DNA from: DASSNU01 sp035701265
GTDB taxonomy: Bacteria > Gemmatimonadota > Gemmatimonadetes > Gemmatimonadales > Gemmatimonadaceae
Length of the DNA: 64,000 bases
Assembly: GCA_035701265.1 (NCBI GenBank)
Contig: DASSNU010000015.1
Span: forward strand, 1 to 64,000
Direction: 5' to 3'
Within the stretch, counting starts at the first letter, position 1. Every line of letters starts with the position of its first letter. The notes beneath the pieces were generated by a model that saw only the letters and a list, made by a program, of their open reading frames with translations, searched no databases and was not told the DNA's origin. The translations under genes were made by a program, and so were the position numbers. Below are positions 61,701 through 64,000 of the stretch, piece after piece.

Positions 61701-62568
61701 CGCGATGCCCGAACCGCACGTGGCGCGACACATCATCTACGCCACGCGGCAGGACGGACATGCCGCGGCGGGCGAGGCTGCACCGGACGCCACGCACACA
61801 GAAACGGCCGCGGTGGCGCGCGTCGCTCCGGACGCATCGCCGCAGCCGCCCGTGCTCACGCACGCGCTCCCGATCCTCCTCTATCATCGCGTGGCCGACG
61901 ACGGCGCGCCGGCAACGGCCGGGTGGCGCATCACCCCCGCCGCGTTCGAGGAGCAGCTCGCATACCTGCGCGATTCAGGCTACCAGAGCGCGACGATCGA
62001 GGAATGGCACGAGGCGGTGCGAACGCGGCGCGCGCTCCCCGGGCGCCGCGTGCTCATCACCTTCGACGACGGCCCGCGCGACTTCCTCACACACGCGTGG
62101 CCGCTGCTCCGCCGCTACGGATTCGGCGCGACGCTCTTTCTGGTGACGGACCTGGTGGGCGGATGGAACGAGTGGGATGCGCGCTACGGCGAGCGCGTGC
62201 CGCTCCTGTCGTGGGACGAGGTGCGGCAGCTCGCCGATGACGGCGTGGCGCTCGGCTCGCACTCGGCGCGTCACCGTGCACTGGCGGCGCTGGAGCCGCA
62301 CGAGGTGGTGACGGAAGCCGCACGATCGCGCGCCGCGATCGCGCGCCACACGAGTGGCGGAGCTCCGCCGCGCGCGTTCGCCTTTCCTTACGGCGTGGAG
62401 GACGCACCCGCACGGCATCTGGTGGGCGCGGCGGGGTACGCGTACGCCTTCACGGTGCGCATGCGCCGCGCGCGTCTCACCGATCCGCTGCTGGCGCTCC
62501 CCCGCATCCTCATTGCGGGCGCGGACGACCTCGGGCGCTTCGTGACGAAGGTGGAATCGCCGGCGTGA
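58723..62568 (+). CDS. Trifunctional GT2 - NodS-like methyltransferase - NodB-like deacetylase fusion
   Basis: A 1281-residue protein. Residues 1-235: GT2 domain (MLVSVIIPVHDTVDTLPDTL, EAIVVDDGSTRDVAAAV, LLFLDADDWIAPDALAHLV, RTNEDWDLWQRIARTG). Residues about 403-470 and 526-600: two copies of the accessory domain found in the two GT2 proteins before it. Residues about 775-1000: SAM methyltransferase of NodS type (FATSEDPWSYISPYEQRKYE, ALELACAEGHFTVQLA, LIICSEVLYFADDP). Residues about 1049-1281: NodB-type deacetylase with ILLYHRVADDG, TFDDGP (near 1113), SHSARHRALAAL, AFAFPYGVED and LALPRILI. It could add an amino sugar, deacetylate it and methylate the amine. ATG start 23 bases after the previous stop. 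Confidence 0.9.
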   Translation: MLVSVIIPVHDTVDTLPDTLASLIAQRHALWEAIVVDDGSTRDVAAAVARAAPGPGDARIRVVRQERAGVSAARNRGIADARGEWLLFLDADDWIAPDALAHLVAAVEGDPSLDAVHAGWARVLPDGTHTGVRHAALEGDLFPELARYCVFVIHACLVRRAVVQRVGGFDPALRTNEDWDLWQRIARTGARFGAVPEVLALYRTRAGSASADRARLLADALTVIARGHAPDPRVAEPAPAHRAGAPRGECSDAQLTYACWPLALAIGSGADVAPLLALLRDVGATPGIDPDPMVRVFVEAVPLARGAPPSAWPDIWTDVESALGTCLDALEERTGAPELARRLHRGIETAVLDDRLCAVERVQAPDDAGKQRAPASAHDGERPDATARGAASLAAWTAVGRSAGGVLQLEHGVPDVVAPPRVEHLRVHARLGADAVGTISLPVCDGVVPARVLGDAVAAAHAWELLRLLRSRWRGEPIAAADHDTEGWGELLRDIWGLPALAMDAFYDASAAVDADTTAPECPAPDGIATVEVSEPVPAVVTDRDMLVVRVTVGGVSTGMVAVQPADGRIAPHALRVAITMAMGYELCIAAVREVLLAMGTAGDDTAGSETAHTLRGALSRSAARCEGSGMRAGQSATVPGLSGEPDARGLVQPHARGLLLERRDAMVFGTSASRWAALPARSADALRESARAAGERVAAVDAEGQTGDAPTAPAWAVYRPDVLPDAPSITTAQSAAADAAAGVLSPASAAGARSSDIAPREHAAQEAARAPWGRAYFERLFATSEDPWSYISPYEQRKYEQTLSLLPRGRIARALELACAEGHFTVQLAPRVAQLVAADISSVALERAKLASERAGLDNVRFERLDFMRDPIPGQWDLIICSEVLYFADDPAQLQRVADALARALAPGGVLLAAHANLRVDQPTDTGFDWSLPCGGETIARTLASTPGLVLERVVRTDLYRVLRLRRVPSAFTSLGRSLVRLAPGRIVQADVAMPEPHVARHIIYATRQDGHAAAGEAAPDATHTETAAVARVAPDASPQPPVLTHALPILLYHRVADDGAPATAGWRITPAAFEEQLAYLRDSGYQSATIEEWHEAVRTRRALPGRRVLITFDDGPRDFLTHAWPLLRRYGFGATLFLVTDLVGGWNEWDARYGERVPLLSWDEVRQLADDGVALGSHSARHRALAALEPHEVVTEAARSRAAIARHTSGGAPPRAFAFPYGVEDAPARHLVGAAGYAYAFTVRMRRARLTDPLLALPRILIAGADDLGRFVTKVESPA

Positions 62569-64000
62569 CGCGCGCGTCGGTCGAACGATCGAGCGCGGCC
62601 ACGCGACGCGTGCTCTGCGGCGCGGCGCTCTCGCACGCGCCGGACACGCCTCCCGCGTGCCACGCCACGCTCGGCGCCGGCGAGGGTGGGATGATTCCGG
62701 TGATGCGCGTGCCGGTCACGCGCGTGCCCGCGCCGGGGCGCAGGTCGAGCATCCCCATTCCGGCGAGGATCACGAGGTAGAGCACCGCCGCGGCGGTGAC
62801 GACCATGGAGTGCGCACGGAGGAAGCGCGGCCAACGCACGCGCGGCCGCCAGGCGCGTGCGCCGAGCACGAGCAGCGCGCCGGTGAGGAGCGCGGAGAGC
62901 GGCGGCACGTAGAGCAGCACGATCATGTACGGGCGCAGCCCGAAGCCGATCTCCTGCGCCGCCGGCCAGAGAAAGGCGGGGATCATGCCGGCCACGAACA
63001 CGATGTCCAGCGCCGCGATCACCGCGGCCAGTGCGATCATGGCGCGCGCGACGCGGTCGGCCGCCGGCGGCGCGCGCCGCCGCGCGACGAGCTCCACGCC
63101 TCCCCACGCCACCACCGCCGTCACGAAGAGGATCAGCAGCACGACACCGATGGCGCGAATGATGGAGCCGCGCGCGAGCTCGGGCTCCTTGTAGTAGCTG
63201 TCCACGCCGAAGATGACGCGCTGCACGTGGCCGCCGGCGTCGCGCACGAAGGCCACGCGCCCAAATCCGTCGGCGCGCTCGAACAGGTCCGGTCCGATCT
63301 CGATCAGCTCGAGCGTCCCCTCGGGGCGGCCGTACACGGTGAGCATGCCGTCGAAGTGATCCACCACATCGAGTTGCGGAGAGAGGAGCAGCGTGCCCGC
63401 GTGCTCCATGCCGCGCATAGCGTACTCGGTGCCGCGATACAGTCCGGTGTAGCGGCGCGCGCGGCGGGCGAAGTCCTTGGGGGGCGTGTGACGCGGCGCC
63501 CACGCGGCGGGGGGATGATATCGCTCGCGGAGGGCCGTATAGAGCCGGTACTTGAGGACGTCCACCCACTCCGAGTTCGCGGCGAGAACGACTCCCACGC
63601 CGCGGTCGGGGAGCAGGTACACGGAGCTCCCCTGCCCGGGGAGCCAGCCGTCGTGTCGCAGCCCGCGCTCCCCGCGGTAGAACTCCTCGTAGAACCCGTA
63701 CGCGGCGCCGGGGAGACCGGGATACCCGGCGTGCCAGGCCTGCATCTCGCGCATGGCGGAGTCGCTCAGGATGCGCGCGGCACCGTAGCGTCCCCCCTGC
63801 AACTGCGCGATGAGAAAGTGCGAGAAGTCGGTGGCGGTGGTGAACAGTCCGCCCGCGGGAACGAGATTGAGATACGGATCGAGCGTGGGCTCCTGCCGGC
63901 CATCGCGATACAGATAGCCGCGCGCGAGCGTGCGCGTGCCCGGCGGCGGATGCGCGAACGCGCTGTGACACATGCCGAGCGGCTGCAGGATGTGTCGCGC
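62510..64000 (-). CDS. Serine beta-lactamase-type membrane protein, partial (5' end beyond window)
   Basis: The C-terminal part of a beta-lactamase/penicillin-binding-like serine hydrolase; the frame stays open to the right edge, where ILQPLGMCHSAF matches the block after the active-site region of class C-like enzymes. YLNLVPAGGLFTTATDFSHF and YGFYEEFYRGERGLRHDGWL (the H-x-G motif as HDG) follow. After about residue 270 come four or more transmembrane helices (AIGVVLLILFVTAVVAWGGV, MIALAAVIAALDIVFVAGMI). The nucleophile S-x2-K lies outside the window. The last 59 bases overlap the convergent trifunctional gene, and the C-terminal tail encoded there looks unselected. Confidence 0.85.
   Translation of the reverse strand, partial: ARHILQPLGMCHSAFAHPPPGTRTLARGYLYRDGRQEPTLDPYLNLVPAGGLFTTATDFSHFLIAQLQGGRYGAARILSDSAMREMQAWHAGYPGLPGAAYGFYEEFYRGERGLRHDGWLPGQGSSVYLLPDRGVGVVLAANSEWVDVLKYRLYTALRERYHPPAAWAPRHTPPKDFARRARRYTGLYRGTEYAMRGMEHAGTLLLSPQLDVVDHFDGMLTVYGRPEGTLELIEIGPDLFERADGFGRVAFVRDAGGHVQRVIFGVDSYYKEPELARGSIIRAIGVVLLILFVTAVVAWGGVELVARRRAPPAADRVARAMIALAAVIAALDIVFVAGMIPAFLWPAAQEIGFGLRPYMIVLLYVPPLSALLTGALLVLGARAWRPRVRWPRFLRAHSMVVTAAAVLYLVILAGMGMLDLRPGAGTRVTGTRITGIIPPSPAPSVAWHAGGVSGACESAAPQSTRRVAALDRSTDARVTPAIPPSSRSARGRPRPQ

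Noticed and set aside
58723..62568. Nod factor synthesis
   Set aside because: The domains resemble NodS and NodB, but the GT2 part does not show the membrane topology of NodC and no acyltransferase NodA is present.

Overview
The window is GC-rich, densely packed bacterial chromosome. Gene neighbours mostly overlap by ATGA or GTGA, and GTG or TTG starts are common. Extreme GC, many lipoproteins with PD40/TolB repeats, cytochrome-PQQ fusions and a very large polysaccharide locus together suggest an environmental Gram-negative bacterium, possibly a gemmatimonad. That placement is inference from style; no rRNA or other phylogenetic marker is present. No tRNA, rRNA or CRISPR array was seen.

Left part (0-4.3 kb): a BNR-repeat propeller protein coupled to a MoaD/ThiS-like carrier, divergent from a membrane-anchored dihaem cytochrome c-PQQ dehydrogenase fusion. 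From 4.4 to 18.7 kb runs a 12-gene minus-strand operon for a complex glycan: three sulfo-/glycosyl-type transferase genes at the promoter end, a GNAT protein, a polytopic polymerase-like protein, a deacetylase, a fused glycosyltransferase/phosphoglycosyl transferase, PglD- and PglE-like enzymes for N-acetylated bacillosamine, an SLBB export lipoprotein and a tyrosine-kinase co-polymerase. A second sulfotransferase, a PglK-like flippase, a UDP-GlcNAc 4-epimerase (WbpP type) and a UDP-GlcNAc 2-epimerase (WecB) follow to 26.4 kb. The matching 4,6-dehydratase (PglF type) is at 36.4 kb, so the route to UDP-di-N-acetylbacillosamine is complete but split. The stretch of about 12.2-21.7 kb is visibly less GC-rich than its flanks and looks like an exchangeable glycan-specificity cassette.

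23.3-32.6 kb is an accessory zone. It holds an AbiEi/AbiEii-like pair, a HigBA-like pair, a second RelE/XRE pair inserted between two copies of a 47-bp repeat, and a small RiPP-like locus. The RiPP-like locus has a 55-residue peptide with a lasso-type leader, an HPr-kinase-like enzyme, a nucleotidyltransferase and twin TolB-like lipoproteins, but no lasso B or C enzymes. 32.6-34.2 kb is a gene-free stretch full of different short repeats: four palindromes, three successive 19-bp tandem arrays and a perfect 36-bp palindrome.

34-45 kb holds a lipoprotein, the dehydratase, a membrane protein with a catalytically dead JAMM/MPN domain, two coupled cation/proton antiporters and a decayed IS1595-like element. 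45.4-62.6 kb is a second plus-strand glycan operon: a GT4, a run of GT2 enzymes, a Wzm/Wzt exporter pair, a double-headed GT2, a GT39-like membrane transferase and a 1281-residue protein joining a GT2, a NodS-like methyltransferase and a NodB-like deacetylase. An undescribed domain of about 70 residues recurs four times in three of these proteins. The window ends inside a serine beta-lactamase-type membrane protein read from the right.
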